A DNA stretch of 64,000 nt from Luteibacter sp. UNCMF331Sha3.1 (GCF_900109915.1 NZ_FOBU01000005.1:1-64000), one strand, 5' to 3'; counted from the stretch's first letter, positions 50,642 to 60,922 are shown. A program made the numbers and translations. Notes: a model not told the origin generated them from the sequence alone.

Positions 50642-52453
50642 CTACTTCCCGCCGTCGCGGACGCGCTCTTCGACGGCGTCCGCTTCGAACAGCTGCTGCA
50701 GGTCGTGCAGCGCTTCCTTCGTGGTCTGCACCAGCGCCGTCTCGTCGTCGTAGACCAGATACTGCGCCCTCAACACCTGATCGTCGTGCTTCTGGAAGCG
50801 TTCGATGCGGCTCTCGACGACGTCGGGCGGCATGTCGAGCGACTCCAGCACGTGGCGCGTCATCTCCAGGCTCGAGTAGAACGTCTCGCGTACCGGTTCC
50901 TCGACGCCGATGTCCATCAGGCGGAACGCGTGCTGGCGATTGCGCGCGCGGGCGACGATCTTCAGGTGCGGGTACTGCCGGCGCACGAGGCGCGCGGTAC
51001 GCAGGTTCGCTTCCGGATCGTCGGTGGCGATGACGAACACCTCGGCCTTGTCGGCCTGCGCGGCGCGCAGCATTTCCGGGCGACCGGGGTCGCCGAAGAA
51101 CAGCGACGTGCCGCCGAACCGGCGCGAGGTCTCGACCTGCTCCACGGAGCTTTCGAGCGCCACGAACTGGATGCCCTGCGCGCGCAGCACGCGGGCGACG
51201 ATCTGCCCCATGCGCCCGAAGCCGGCGATGATGACGCGCGGCGTGTCGGCCTCGATGGCGTCGAATTCGCGATCGGGCTTGCGCGCGCGCTCGTGCACCA
51301 GGCGCGAGGCCAGCAGCACGAGCAGCGGCGTCAGCGCCATCGACAGCGAGATGGCCATGACCATCAGGCCGCGCTGGCTCGCGTTGATGATGAGGTTCTG
51401 CTGCGCGAGGTTGAGCAGCACGAAGGCGAATTCGCCGCCGCAGGCGAGCACCGCGGCGAGCCTGACCGAATCGGCCATGCTGAGCGCACCGACCAGCCGG
51501 CCCAGCGGCAGGATCAGCGCGGCCTTCACCGCGAGCAGCAGCGCCACCATGCCGAGCACCAGCAACGGCTTGGCGGCGAGCATGCCGAGATCGACGGACA
51601 TGCCCACGCTGACGAAGAAGAGCCCGAGCAGGAGGCCCTTGAACGGTTCGATATTGGATTCGAGCTCGTGGCGGTACTCGGAATCCGCCAGCAGCAGGCC
51701 CGCGAGGAACGCGCCCAGCGTGGTCGAGATGCCGGCCAGTTCCATCAGCCACGCCGTGCCCATGACCACGAGCAACGCCGTCGCCGTGAACACCTCGGTG
51801 CTCTTCGCGCGCGCGACGAAACGGAAGACGTGACGCAGCAGCAGGCGGCCGCCGACGATCACCGCGAGGATCGTGCCCACGACGCGCACGACGCTCGCGA
51901 TGTCCGGCGCGGCGTGCGCGTCGTGGCCGATGGCACCGCCCAGCAGCGGAACCGCGGCGATCAGCGGGATCGCGGCGAGGTCCTGGAACAGGAGAATCGC
52001 GAACGCCTGCCGCCCGTACACCGAGCCGGCTTCCTTGCGCTCCGCCAGGATCTGCAGGCCGAACGCGGTGGACGACAGCGCGAGACTGCCGCCGACGATG
52101 GTCGCGGCTTTCCAGGTCAGGCCGAAGAGGAAGTAACCCATCGCGCCGAGCGCGATGGCGCAGGCGAGTACCTGCAGCGTGCCGCTGCCGAACACGGCGC
52201 GGCGCATCACCCAGAGGCGCGAGGGCGAGAGTTCGAGGCCGATGACGAAAAGCATCAGCACCACGCCGAAATCGGAGATCGCCGCGACGCCTTCGGTGTC
52301 GCTGACCAGGCCGAGCGCGGACGGGCCGATGGCCACGCCCGCAAGCAGGTATCCGAGGACGGCACCAAGCCGGAAGCGCTTGGTCAGCGGCACCGCGATC
52401 ACGGTCGCCAGAAGAAAGACGACCGCCGTCTCCAGAAAGTGATGCCCATCCAT
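50642..52453 (-). CDS. Kef-type glutathione-regulated K+/H+ antiporter (CPA2)
   Basis: 603 residues. Membrane domain 1-385 with about 12 segments, including FVIGLELSPSRLW, LSLSSTAF-like GSLALSSTAFGLQIL, LFQDLAAIPLIA (ion-site Gln-Asp) and the Kef loop YRHELESNIEPFKGLLLGLFF. A cytosolic TrkA-N (KTN) domain starts near 405 with PRVIIAGFGRMGQIVARVL, the Rossmann Gly motif. In E. coli, KefB/KefC are kept shut by glutathione and opened by glutathione adducts. No separate KefF/KefG ancillary gene is adjacent. Confidence 0.9.
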   Translation of the reverse strand: MDGHHFLETAVVFLLATVIAVPLTKRFRLGAVLGYLLAGVAIGPSALGLVSDTEGVAAISDFGVVLMLFVIGLELSPSRLWVMRRAVFGSGTLQVLACAIALGAMGYFLFGLTWKAATIVGGSLALSSTAFGLQILAERKEAGSVYGRQAFAILLFQDLAAIPLIAAVPLLGGAIGHDAHAAPDIASVVRVVGTILAVIVGGRLLLRHVFRFVARAKSTEVFTATALLVVMGTAWLMELAGISTTLGAFLAGLLLADSEYRHELESNIEPFKGLLLGLFFVSVGMSVDLGMLAAKPLLVLGMVALLLAVKAALILPLGRLVGALSMADSVRLAAVLACGGEFAFVLLNLAQQNLIINASQRGLMVMAISLSMALTPLLVLLASRLVHERARKPDREFDAIEADTPRVIIAGFGRMGQIVARVLRAQGIQFVALESSVEQVETSRRFGGTSLFFGDPGRPEMLRAAQADKAEVFVIATDDPEANLRTARLVRRQYPHLKIVARARNRQHAFRLMDIGVEEPVRETFYSSLEMTRHVLESLDMPPDVVESRIERFQKHDDQVLRAQYLVYDDETALVQTTKEALHDLQQLFEADAVEERVRDGGK

Positions 52454-52529
52454 CCCGCGACTCCCACAGTGTCGCCGGGGATTATGTCATGCGGGCAGGC
52501 GCGGGTTTTGCATAATCCAGTGACACGCC

Positions 52530-53552
<1,023 letters not shown>

Positions 53553-53605
53553 TTACCCCTCTCGCGCCCGGTCACGGGCGGCAAAGCGTCGCGGGGCGCG
53601 CGGCA

Positions 53606-54700
53606 TCAGTCCGCGATGCGGACCGTGGTCTCCGGATCGAAGAAATGCAGGCGCTCCGGCAGGAACCCGAGCGCGACGTCGCTGCCCGGCTGCACGGTGG
53701 AGCTCGGCGGAACGCGCGCGACGATCTCGTCGTCGCCATGACGCATGTTGAGGAACACTTCGTTGCCGACCGGCTCGACCACATCGACATGCGCGCGCAG
53801 GCGCTCCACGACGCCGGCGTGGTCGGCGACGGAGAGAAGATCCTCGGGGCGCACGCCGACGATGAGCGGCTTGTCGACGTACGCCGCGAGGCCCGGCGCG
53901 TCGCTGCCCAGCGACATGCGCCCTTCCTTCATCTCGAGCACCAGGCCGTCCTCGCGCCGGAGCGTGCCGTGGAAGAGATTCATCGCCGGGCTGCCGAGGA
54001 ACCCCGCGACGAACAGGTTCACCGGCTTGTTGTAGAGATTCATCGGCGTGTCGAGCTGCTGGATCACGCCACCGTTCAGCACGACGATGCGCTGACCGAG
54101 CGTCATCGCTTCGATCTGGTCATGCGTGACGTAGACCATCGTCGCGCCGAGACGGCGATGGATGCGCGCGATTTCCACGCGCGTCGAGAGCCGCAGCTTC
54201 GCGTCGAGGTTCGACAGCGGTTCGTCGAGCAGGAATACCGCCGGGTCGCGCACGAGCGCGCGACCGAGGGCCACGCGTTGACGCTGGCCGCCGGACAGGG
54301 CCGCCGGACGGTGATCGAGGCGCTCGTCGAGACCGAGCATGTCGGACGCACCCGCCACGCGGCGGTCGATCTCCTCTTTCGCCACCCCGCGCAGACGCAG
54401 ACCGAAGCCGAGGTTTTCCCGCACGGTCATGTGTGGGTAGAGCGCGTAGTTCTGGAACACCATCGCGATGTCGCGATCCTTCGGCGCGACGTCGTTCACG
54501 ACGCGACCGTCGATCGACATCGTGCCGCCGCTGATCGATTCCAGCCCCGCGATCATCCGCAGCAGCGTGGTCTTCCCGCAGCCCGACGGGCCGACGAGCA
54601 CCAAGAGCTCGCCATCGGCGATCTCGAAGCTGGCCTCTTTCAGGGCGACGTGCCCGTTCGGATAGACCTTGCGTACCTTGTCGAGACGAACCGCTGCCAT
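53606..54700 (-). CDS. MalK/UgpC-type sugar ABC transporter ATPase
   Basis: 364 residues. The ABC domain 1-235 has Walker A GPSGCGKTTLLRMIAGL, Q loop MVFQNYALYPHMTVREN, signature LSGGQRQRVALGRAL and Walker B VFLLDEPLSNLDAKLR. The C-terminal TOBE/OB regulatory domain (NLFVAGFLGSPAMN onward) is typical of the CUT1 group that drives maltose, trehalose or glycerol-3-phosphate uptake. No permease or binding protein is in the window, so it may be a shared ATPase. Start 54700 has GGAGAACAAACG upstream; a longer frame to 54997 overlaps glk. Confidence 0.9.
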   Translation of the reverse strand: MAAVRLDKVRKVYPNGHVALKEASFEIADGELLVLVGPSGCGKTTLLRMIAGLESISGGTMSIDGRVVNDVAPKDRDIAMVFQNYALYPHMTVRENLGFGLRLRGVAKEEIDRRVAGASDMLGLDERLDHRPAALSGGQRQRVALGRALVRDPAVFLLDEPLSNLDAKLRLSTRVEIARIHRRLGATMVYVTHDQIEAMTLGQRIVVLNGGVIQQLDTPMNLYNKPVNLFVAGFLGSPAMNLFHGTLRREDGLVLEMKEGRMSLGSDAPGLAAYVDKPLIVGVRPEDLLSVADHAGVVERLRAHVDVVEPVGNEVFLNMRHGDDEIVARVPPSSTVQPGSDVALGFLPERLHFFDPETTVRIAD

Positions 54701-54775
54701 CGTTTGTTCTCCGGTGGGGTGCCCCCGGGCGGCGGGCCGAGCCTGCCAATGCCCCGGGCAATGGGGTATTCTGCC

Positions 54776-54793
54776 GACGTAATCGTTTACGTC
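54776..54793. promoter_or_regulatory. LacI/GalR-type operator between the sugar ATPase gene and glk
   Basis: GACGTAA-TCGT-TTACGTC, seven-base arms. The core GTAATCGTTTAC matches the GTAA-NCGN-TTAC pattern of LacI-family operators. It lies 75 bases from the ATPase start and 133 bases from glk, placed to act on either. Confidence 0.55.
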
Positions 54794-54926
54794 ATAGTGT
54801 CGGCATGGAGGGCCGCGGGGAGGCGCACCGCATGCCGTGAAACGGCACCGGGAGAAGCCTTCACTAGACGCCAGCCCCCATGCGAGGCACCCTTGCGTGC
54901 TTCCGTGACACGACAGGTTCTCCAAC

Positions 54927-55988
54927 ATGGCCAACGTTAGCGCCCCGGCGCCGACCCTGCTCGCCGATCTCGGCGGCACCAACGTGCGTTTCGGCATCGC
55001 GCATCCGGATGAAGATCAACCGCTTATCGAATCGAGCGTCCGGAAGTACCACGTGAAGGACTATGCCTCGATGGCGGACGCCGCGCGGCTGTACTTCAAG
55101 GAGACCGGTCACGAAGCGACCCGCGCGATCATCGCCGCGGCCGGCCGTATCGATGGCGGTGAGACCGTCAAGGTCACGAACAATCCATGGGCCATCTCCG
55201 CGAAGAGCCTCGCGAAGGAGCTCGACCTCGAGTGGGTGCACCTCGTCAACGACTTCGCTGCGCAGTCGATGGCGGTGATGCTGATGAGCCCCGACAAGAT
55301 CGTCGACGACATGGGTCATCGCGAACTCGAACAGATCGGTAAGCAGCCGGTGCCCGTCATCGGTGCGAAGGACGAGCAGACGTTCGTCGTCGTCGGTCCG
55401 GGTACGGGTCTCGGCGTCGGTGGCCTGCTCATCCGCGGCGACAAGGTCAGCGTGCTGCAGACCGAGGGCGGCCACGCCGGCTTCGCCGCGCACAGCACCG
55501 AGGACATCGAGATCCTGAAGGTGCTCAACCTTCGCTATGGACGCGTGTCCAACGAACGCCTGATCAGCGGCCAGGGCCTGAAGAATCTCTACGACGCGAT
55601 CTGCGAAATCGCAGGCCAGAAGCCCGAAGAGAACATCACCCAGGAAGAAATCACGAAGCGCGCGAACCGGCCGGGCGAGGAAAAGGAGGACGGCTGCTCG
55701 ATGTGCACGCGCGCCGTCGAATCGCTCGCCGGCATCTTTGGCAGCGTGGCCGGCGATCTCGTGCTGACCCTCGGCGCATGGGACGGTGTCTACCTCACCG
55801 GCGGCATGACGCCGATCCTACTGCCGTGGATCCAGGAGCATTTCCGCGAGCGCTTCGAGGCCAAGGGCCGTTTCCGCGACACGATGGAAAAGGTGCCGAC
55901 GCAGGCGATCATGAATCCGGAACCCGGCCTCATCGGCGGCACGGCGCTCGCGATCGTGGAAGCCGGCGGCACGCCGCTGCGTCGCTGA
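54927..55988 (+). CDS. glk: Glucokinase
   Basis: 353 residues, ATP-dependent glucose phosphorylation of the E. coli Glk type. LLADLGGTNVRFGIA (ATP phosphate loop) lies at about 11-25, TNNPWAIS and LVNDFAAQSMAV form the sugar site, VGPGTGLGVGGLL follows near 152, and the second phosphate-binding loop is GVYLTGGMTPILLPW. C-terminal GLIGGTALAIVEAG fits. It faces the sugar ABC ATPase gene across a shared operator. Confidence 0.95.
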   Translation: MANVSAPAPTLLADLGGTNVRFGIAHPDEDQPLIESSVRKYHVKDYASMADAARLYFKETGHEATRAIIAAAGRIDGGETVKVTNNPWAISAKSLAKELDLEWVHLVNDFAAQSMAVMLMSPDKIVDDMGHRELEQIGKQPVPVIGAKDEQTFVVVGPGTGLGVGGLLIRGDKVSVLQTEGGHAGFAAHSTEDIEILKVLNLRYGRVSNERLISGQGLKNLYDAICEIAGQKPEENITQEEITKRANRPGEEKEDGCSMCTRAVESLAGIFGSVAGDLVLTLGAWDGVYLTGGMTPILLPWIQEHFRERFEAKGRFRDTMEKVPTQAIMNPEPGLIGGTALAIVEAGGTPLRR

Positions 55989-56016
55989 TCGCGCACATCG
56001 TCGTTCGTCGTCACCC

Positions 56017-56049
56017 CGATGCCCGGCTCACGCCGGGCATCGTCGTTTC
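56017..56049 (+). terminator. Terminator after glk
   Basis: Eleven-bp stem CGATGCCCGGC / GCCGGGCATCG, loop TCAC, followed by TCGTTTC, 29 bases after the glk stop. It lies just before the convergent antitoxin stop. Confidence 0.75.
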
Positions 56050-56061
56050 AGGCCTGCGACC

Positions 56062-56349
56062 TCAGCCGCCGACGCGCAGCTGCACGCCAAGCGCGCGCAT
56101 CACGCGCATGACGGTGGCGAATTCGGGATTGCCTTCGTTCGAAAGTGCACGATAAAGGCCTTCGCGCGAGATGCCGGTGGCGCGCGCCACGCTGCTCATG
56201 CCGCGCGCACGCGCGATGTCACCCAGCGCGGCTCGCACAAGACTGCCATCACCGGGATCGTCGGCGAGGCATGCGTTGAGGTAAGCGGTCTGATCGGCTT
56301 CGGTTCGAAGATGATCCGCGGCATCCCAGCGGGTGAACGTCTCTTTCAT
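56062..56349 (-). CDS. HigA-like antitoxin (HI1420 family)
   Basis: 95 residues. The N-terminal half (WDAADHLRTEADQTAYLNACLADD) is the neutralising part of the HI1420-type family. The C-terminal helix-turn-helix reads GMSSVARATGISREGLYRALSNEGNPEFATVMRVMRALG. The order toxin then antitoxin is usual for this family. Its ATG lies inside the open frame of the toxin gene. It is expected to repress the shared promoter, which carries two matching operators. Confidence 0.9.
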   Translation of the reverse strand: MKETFTRWDAADHLRTEADQTAYLNACLADDPGDGSLVRAALGDIARARGMSSVARATGISREGLYRALSNEGNPEFATVMRVMRALGVQLRVGG

Positions 56350-56647
56350 GCTTTTTCATCCCATGCCGCGGCAATGTGTATGCTTGCTGGATATCCGCCT
56401 GCTGACTGCGCTTGTCGCCGCCCGTCAGCAGGACGACGAGCGTCGATGCGCGATGGATGTAGTACAGGCGATAACCCGGCCCATGATCGATGCGCATTTC
56501 CCTGACACCGCAACCGACGTGCTTAACGTCGCCCGGATGCCCGAGCGACATGCGACGCACTCTCGCGAGGATTCGCGCCACCGCCATGCGATCACGAAGG
56601 CGGGAAACCCAACGGCGAAATGTTTCACTCTGGACGATTTCATACAT
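56249..56647 (-). CDS. HigB/RelE-like toxin, reading through its expected stop
   Basis: From ATG 56647 the frame gives 132 residues. The first 90-95 match the HI1419-type killer protein: MYEIVQSETFRRWVSRLRD, VGCGVREMRIDHGPGYRLYYIH and VVLLTGGDKRSQQADIQQA. Relatives end about 10 residues later. Here the frame runs another 33 residues, Arg/Ser-rich and without homology, overlapping the antitoxin by 101 bases. The codons ATG AAA AAG CAT GAA precede the antitoxin ATG. Reading one base back within the A-run gives ATG AAA AAA GCA TGA, a stop at 56346 exactly overlapping the antitoxin start. This is either a one-base deletion or a slippage site. Confidence 0.82.
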   Translation of the reverse strand: MYEIVQSETFRRWVSRLRDRMAVARILARVRRMSLGHPGDVKHVGCGVREMRIDHGPGYRLYYIHRASTLVVLLTGGDKRSQQADIQQAYTLPRHGMKKHERDVHPLGCRGSSSNRSRSDRLPQRMPRRRSR

Positions 56648-56656
56648 GGATCGACC

Positions 56657-56693
56657 GTAACCCATAAGTTACGCTATGTGACCCATGGATTAC
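56657..56693. promoter_or_regulatory. Two tandem operators of the toxin-antitoxin promoter
   Basis: GTAACCCATAAGTTAC (56657-56672) and GTGACCCATGGATTAC (56678-56693), imperfect palindromes whose starts are 21 bases apart (two helical turns), directly upstream of the toxin start. Expected binding sites for the antitoxin. Confidence 0.65.
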
Positions 56694-56746
56694 AAGTGTC
56701 GCGTCCGGCGACTACGGTGTATCGCGAACCGCTTGAAGCGCTGCGA

Positions 56747-59700
56747 TCAGGCCGATGGCGCGAGCAGGGCGTCGAGGTCGCTTTCGTCGAAGCTGAGGCG
56801 CTCCCGGCTACCGCCGCCTTCGAGGACCGCGTCGGCGAGTTCGGCCTTGCGGGCCTTGAGCTCCTCGATACGCTCCTCGACCGTACCGGCCGTGATCAGG
56901 CGATAGACGAAGACCGGCTTGTCCTGACCGATGCGGTGCGCGCGATCGCTGGCCTGCGCTTCGGCCGCCGGATTCCACCACGGGTCGTAGTGGATGACGG
57001 TATCGGCGCTGGTCAGGTTGAGACCCACGCCGCCCGCTTTTAGCGACAGGAGGAACAGCGGTACTTCGCCGTCCTGAAAACGCTGCACCGGTTCGGCACG
57101 GTCGCGCGTTTCGCCCGTGAGCGTGACGTACGCGATGCGCCGGCGATCCAGCTCGTGCGCGACGAGCTTCAGCATCTCGGTGAACTGGCTGAAAAGCAGC
57201 ACGCGACGGCCTTCGGCGAGCAACGCCGGCAGCATGTCCATCAGCAGTTCGAACTTCGCGGACTCGCGCACGCCACGTGCGGCTTCGAGTTTCACGAGAC
57301 GCGGATCGCAGCAAACCTGGCGCAGCTTCAGCAGCGCGTCGAGCACCACGATGCCGCTGTGCGCGATGCCGCGCTGCGCGATGACCTCGCGCAGTTCTTC
57401 GGCGAGCGACAGGCGCAGGCTCTCGTAGAGGTCGCGCTGCTTCGGCTCCATCACGACGCGGCGCGTGATCTCCGTCTTCGCGGGCAGCTCGGACGCGACC
57501 TGCGCCTTCGTGCGACGGAGAATGAACGGCGCGATACGACGATTCAGGCGATCCTGGCAGTCGATGTCCTGATGCTTCTCGATGGGCACGCGATAGTGCC
57601 TGCGGAAGGCGCCTTCGTCGCCGAGCAACCCCGGCACGGCAAGATCGATCTGCGACCAGAGTTCGCCCAGATGGTTTTCGAGCGGCGTGCCGGTAAGACA
57701 GAGGCAGCGCTGCACCTTCAGCGCGAGCAGCGCACGACGCGCCTGCGTGCGCGGATTCTTCACCTGTTGCGCTTCGTCGAGCACGACCAGCGAGAACGCG
57801 TTCTTCTTCAGTGTCTCGACGTCGCGCGGCAGCAGCGCGTAGGTCGTGAGGATCACGTCGTGCTCGGCGATGCGCGCGAACGTCTCGGCGCGCTGCGGCC
57901 CGTGCAACGCGAGCAACGTCAGCTCCGGCGCGAACTTCGCCACCTCGGAGATCCAGTTCGGCACGAGGCTGGTCGGCACCACGACGAGCGCCGGCGACGT
58001 GAGATTGCCGCTTTCCTTCAGTGCGAGCAGGTGCGTGATCAGCTGCAGCGTCTTGCCGAGACCCATGTCGTCGGCGAGCACGCCACCGGTGCCGGCTTCG
58101 GCGAGCGCGTTCATCCAGCGCAGGCCATCGCGCTGGTAACCGCGGAGCTCCGCACGGATGCCTGCGGGCACGGCATCGCTGGCGCGCTCCGCCGCTTCGC
58201 GCAGGCGCTTGGTGAAGCCACGCAGACGTTCGGGTGCCTCGAACGAACCGCCGCTGGGCAGCGCCTGCACGAGTTCCTCGAGACGACCGGCCTGCACCCG
58301 GGGCAGGTGCAACTGCTGCCGCGGCTTTTCGAGGTATTCGGCCAGCGGCGCGAGCAGACCGCGCAACTCTTTCAGACGCACGGGCACGCGGCGACGATCG
58401 TCGACCGGCGCATACCAGACGGAGTCCTCGGCCTCGCCCGGCTGCGGACTGAGGCTGAGCTGATGCTCCGCGAGCGCCTGTGCCACGGCGGGCAGAAGAT
58501 TCACGCGCTTGCCTTCGACCTCGATACCGATCTCGAGATCGAATGCCCGGTCGGCATCGTCCTCATGCGCTTGCCCGTACCAGCGAACGGGGCCTTCCAG
58601 CACTTCGAACGGAAAGCTCGGCGCGTATTCCAGCAGGAACCCATCGGCTTCGAGCCGGGGCCGCAGCGCGAGCCAGCGCGCCGGCGTGTTCACCTCCAGC
58701 GCGCCGGCGTAACCCTTGCCGGGAAAGAGCCAGGCGTCCTCGGGAAGGGTGTCGGCCATGTCCCACGGCAGGCCTTCGGTGTCGACAGCGGGGTTGAGGC
58801 CCACCGACTCCAGGCTCTCCATCGTCGCCAGTTCTTCGGCACGCCGACGGCAGATCTCCAGCAACGTACCGTTGCGGACGCGACGAACGAGCGGTTCGCC
58901 ACCGCGACCCGGCAGGCGTTCGCCCGCGTAGTCGAAAGCGAGGCGACCATAAGCGAGCGGCGGCGTACCGGCGGCAAGGCGCGCGTGGCGCGTCAGCGCG
59001 TGCAGGACGAGCACCGGGCGCGGCGATACCTCGGCGCGACGCATCGCGCCGAATACCTGGGGATCCGGAAGACGCGGCCCCATGCGCGTCGCATCGCGAC
59101 CGGCGATGAAGGCCGGCGTGCTTTCGGGCGGCAGCGCCGGCAGATCGAGCCAGGTGGCTTCCTGCGGATCACCCTCGAGGGGGCCGACCTCGGCATGCTC
59201 GGCGTCGAGGTACCAGAGCGAGCCGACGCGGAAGAGACGCTGACTCGCGGGCACGTCGGGCAGCAGCTTCTGGCCACCGTCCTTTTCCAGGTTCCAGCGC
59301 CAGCTCAGCGGATGCGGCTTGCCTCGCGACAGCTGCAGTCCCGCGACGCCACCGAAGAAGCAAGGTGCGCTGTCGAGCACGTCGGCCAGCAGCTGATCGC
59401 CCAGGGCCCCGGAGAAACGCGCGTAGCTGCGGCTCTTGCGCAGCGTCTGCGGCAGGCCGAGAAGGGTCGCGGCCAGGCGCTTCTCGGTCACGGTGAGCGC
59501 GGCCTCGGGCAGATGGCGGCTGTCTAGCGGCAGGGGCCGGGAATAGCGCCCGTCCGCACCGAGCGTGAGCAGTACCGGCGCGACGTCCAGGCGGGCGGCC
59601 GGTTCGTGGTCGTCGTTGACGCCTTCGACGAAAAACCCGAGAACGACGCGGTCGACGGGGGCCGCGGGGGCCACGCCGTCGAGCGCCCGCTGCCACGCCT

Positions 59701-59758
59701 GCGGCAGCGAACCCCCCGTATCTTCAGCCCTGCTGCGCTTGTCGTCCGGTTGATGCAT
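56747..59758 (-). CDS. SNF2/Swi2-family DEAD/DEAH helicase
   Basis: 1003 residues. The C-terminal 480 residues are a complete SNF2 ATPase: Walker A ADDMGLGKTLQLITHLLALK, DEAQ box VVLDEAQQVKNP, LTGTPLENHLGELWS, ILRRTKAQV, LLFSQFTEML, LKAGGVGLNLTSADTVIHYDPWWNPAAEAQASDRAHRIGQ. The N-terminal half (about 30-520) resembles the poorly described region of bacterial HepA/SNF2 proteins. I do not see the SWIM zinc finger many carry. The ATG at 59758 is preferred; a TTG at 59785 would add nine residues. Probable DNA translocase or remodeller; role unknown. Confidence 0.9.
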   Translation of the reverse strand: MHQPDDKRSRAEDTGGSLPQAWQRALDGVAPAAPVDRVVLGFFVEGVNDDHEPAARLDVAPVLLTLGADGRYSRPLPLDSRHLPEAALTVTEKRLAATLLGLPQTLRKSRSYARFSGALGDQLLADVLDSAPCFFGGVAGLQLSRGKPHPLSWRWNLEKDGGQKLLPDVPASQRLFRVGSLWYLDAEHAEVGPLEGDPQEATWLDLPALPPESTPAFIAGRDATRMGPRLPDPQVFGAMRRAEVSPRPVLVLHALTRHARLAAGTPPLAYGRLAFDYAGERLPGRGGEPLVRRVRNGTLLEICRRRAEELATMESLESVGLNPAVDTEGLPWDMADTLPEDAWLFPGKGYAGALEVNTPARWLALRPRLEADGFLLEYAPSFPFEVLEGPVRWYGQAHEDDADRAFDLEIGIEVEGKRVNLLPAVAQALAEHQLSLSPQPGEAEDSVWYAPVDDRRRVPVRLKELRGLLAPLAEYLEKPRQQLHLPRVQAGRLEELVQALPSGGSFEAPERLRGFTKRLREAAERASDAVPAGIRAELRGYQRDGLRWMNALAEAGTGGVLADDMGLGKTLQLITHLLALKESGNLTSPALVVVPTSLVPNWISEVAKFAPELTLLALHGPQRAETFARIAEHDVILTTYALLPRDVETLKKNAFSLVVLDEAQQVKNPRTQARRALLALKVQRCLCLTGTPLENHLGELWSQIDLAVPGLLGDEGAFRRHYRVPIEKHQDIDCQDRLNRRIAPFILRRTKAQVASELPAKTEITRRVVMEPKQRDLYESLRLSLAEELREVIAQRGIAHSGIVVLDALLKLRQVCCDPRLVKLEAARGVRESAKFELLMDMLPALLAEGRRVLLFSQFTEMLKLVAHELDRRRIAYVTLTGETRDRAEPVQRFQDGEVPLFLLSLKAGGVGLNLTSADTVIHYDPWWNPAAEAQASDRAHRIGQDKPVFVYRLITAGTVEERIEELKARKAELADAVLEGGGSRERLSFDESDLDALLAPSA

Positions 59759-59845
59759 CCGTAGCGATCCTGCCCGCGCGACCAAAACAGGAAGCTTAGC
59801 AAAGGCCGGATGAGGAACCCGTAGGACTTTTTACCCAGTGGACCG

Positions 59846-59866
59846 GCCCGGTTCAGCGAACCGGGC
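59846..59866 (-). terminator. Hairpin downstream of gpsA
   Basis: GCCCGGTT-CAGCG-AACCGGGC, 18 bases beyond the gpsA stop. It lacks a U-run, so it may be a weak or Rho-assisted terminator. Confidence 0.4.
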
Positions 59867-59884
59867 GTCGGCCGGACAGCCGCC

Positions 59885-60919
59885 TCAGCGTCGGTTCGCG
59901 AAGAGGTCGACGGGGTACTCGGCTTTCTGCTCGCGCCCCATGAGCGTGCGCAGGCCTTCGGCCGGGGTGACTTCGCCGTGGAGCACGGCGCGGACGGCCG
60001 CCGAAATCGGCAGGTCCAGCCCGTGGAAGCCGGCCAGGCGCGCCACTTCGTCGGCGGTGACCACGCTCTCGACCACCTGCCCGATCTGGCGCACGGCCTC
60101 GTCGAGAGGGATGCCTTTCCCGAGCGCGAGGCCGAGACGGCGATTGCGGGAGAGATCGCCCGTGCACGTCAGCACGAGATCGCCGAGCCCGGCGAGTCCC
60201 ATCAGCGTCTCCGCGCGCGCGCCGAGCGCCACGCCAAGGCGAAGCATCTCGTTCATGCCGCGGGTGATGAGGCCGGCGCGGGCGTTGAGACCCAGCTCCA
60301 TGCCGTCGGCCACACCGGTGGCGACGGCGAGGACGTTCTTCATCGCACCGCCGAGCTCGGCGCCGAGGATGTCGTTGCCGGTATAGGCACGAAAATTCGG
60401 CGCATGCAGGAGGACGGCGAGCTCCTTGCCGAACGCCTCGTCGGTCGCGTGCACCGTGACGGCGCTGGGCAGGCCGGCGGTCACCTCCCGCGCGAACGAC
60501 GGGCCCGTGACGACCGCGGCCGGGCGCCCCGGCAGCTTCTCGTTGACCAGCTCGTGCAGGAACCGACCGGTACCCGTCTCGAAGCCCTTGGTGGCCCAGG
60601 AGATCTTCGCCCCGGGCTCGAGGAGCGGAACCACCTGGTCGAGCATGGCCGCGAACGCGTGGCTCGGCACGACCATCAGCACGATATCGGCGCCGCGAAG
60701 CACGGCGGCCAGATCGGACTCGTAGGCGAGCTCCGGCGGCAGGTCGAGGTCCGGCAGATAACGAAGGTTGCGACGCGCCGCGGCCATGGCCGCCAGCGCA
60801 TCGGCATCGCGCCCCCACAGGCGCGTGGGAACGTCGTTACGCGCCAGCAACGCGGCCAGCGCGGTACCCCAGGACCCGGCGCCGAGAACGGCGACGGTGG
60901 GTCGGGAAGCGGCGCTCAT
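59885..60919 (-). CDS. gpsA: NAD(P)-dependent glycerol-3-phosphate dehydrogenase
   Basis: 344 residues, makes sn-glycerol 3-phosphate for phospholipids. The N-terminal Rossmann motif [20 protein letters not shown] is at 9-28, VVPSHAF near 85, WATKGFE near 108 and [19 protein letters not shown] near 140. The catalytic Lys lies in [18 protein letters not shown] and [20 protein letters not shown] follows. It starts three bases after the secB stop, the conserved secB-gpsA pair. Confidence 0.97.
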   Translation of the reverse strand: MSAASRPTVAVLGAGSWGTALAALLARNDVPTRLWGRDADALAAMAAARRNLRYLPDLDLPPELAYESDLAAVLRGADIVLMVVPSHAFAAMLDQVVPLLEPGAKISWATKGFETGTGRFLHELVNEKLPGRPAAVVTGPSFAREVTAGLPSAVTVHATDEAFGKELAVLLHAPNFRAYTGNDILGAELGGAMKNVLAVATGVADGMELGLNARAGLITRGMNEMLRLGVALGARAETLMGLAGLGDLVLTCTGDLSRNRRLGLALGKGIPLDEAVRQIGQVVESVVTADEVARLAGFHGLDLPISAAVRAVLHGEVTPAEGLRTLMGREQKAEYPVDLFANRR

Positions 60920-60922
60920 CGC

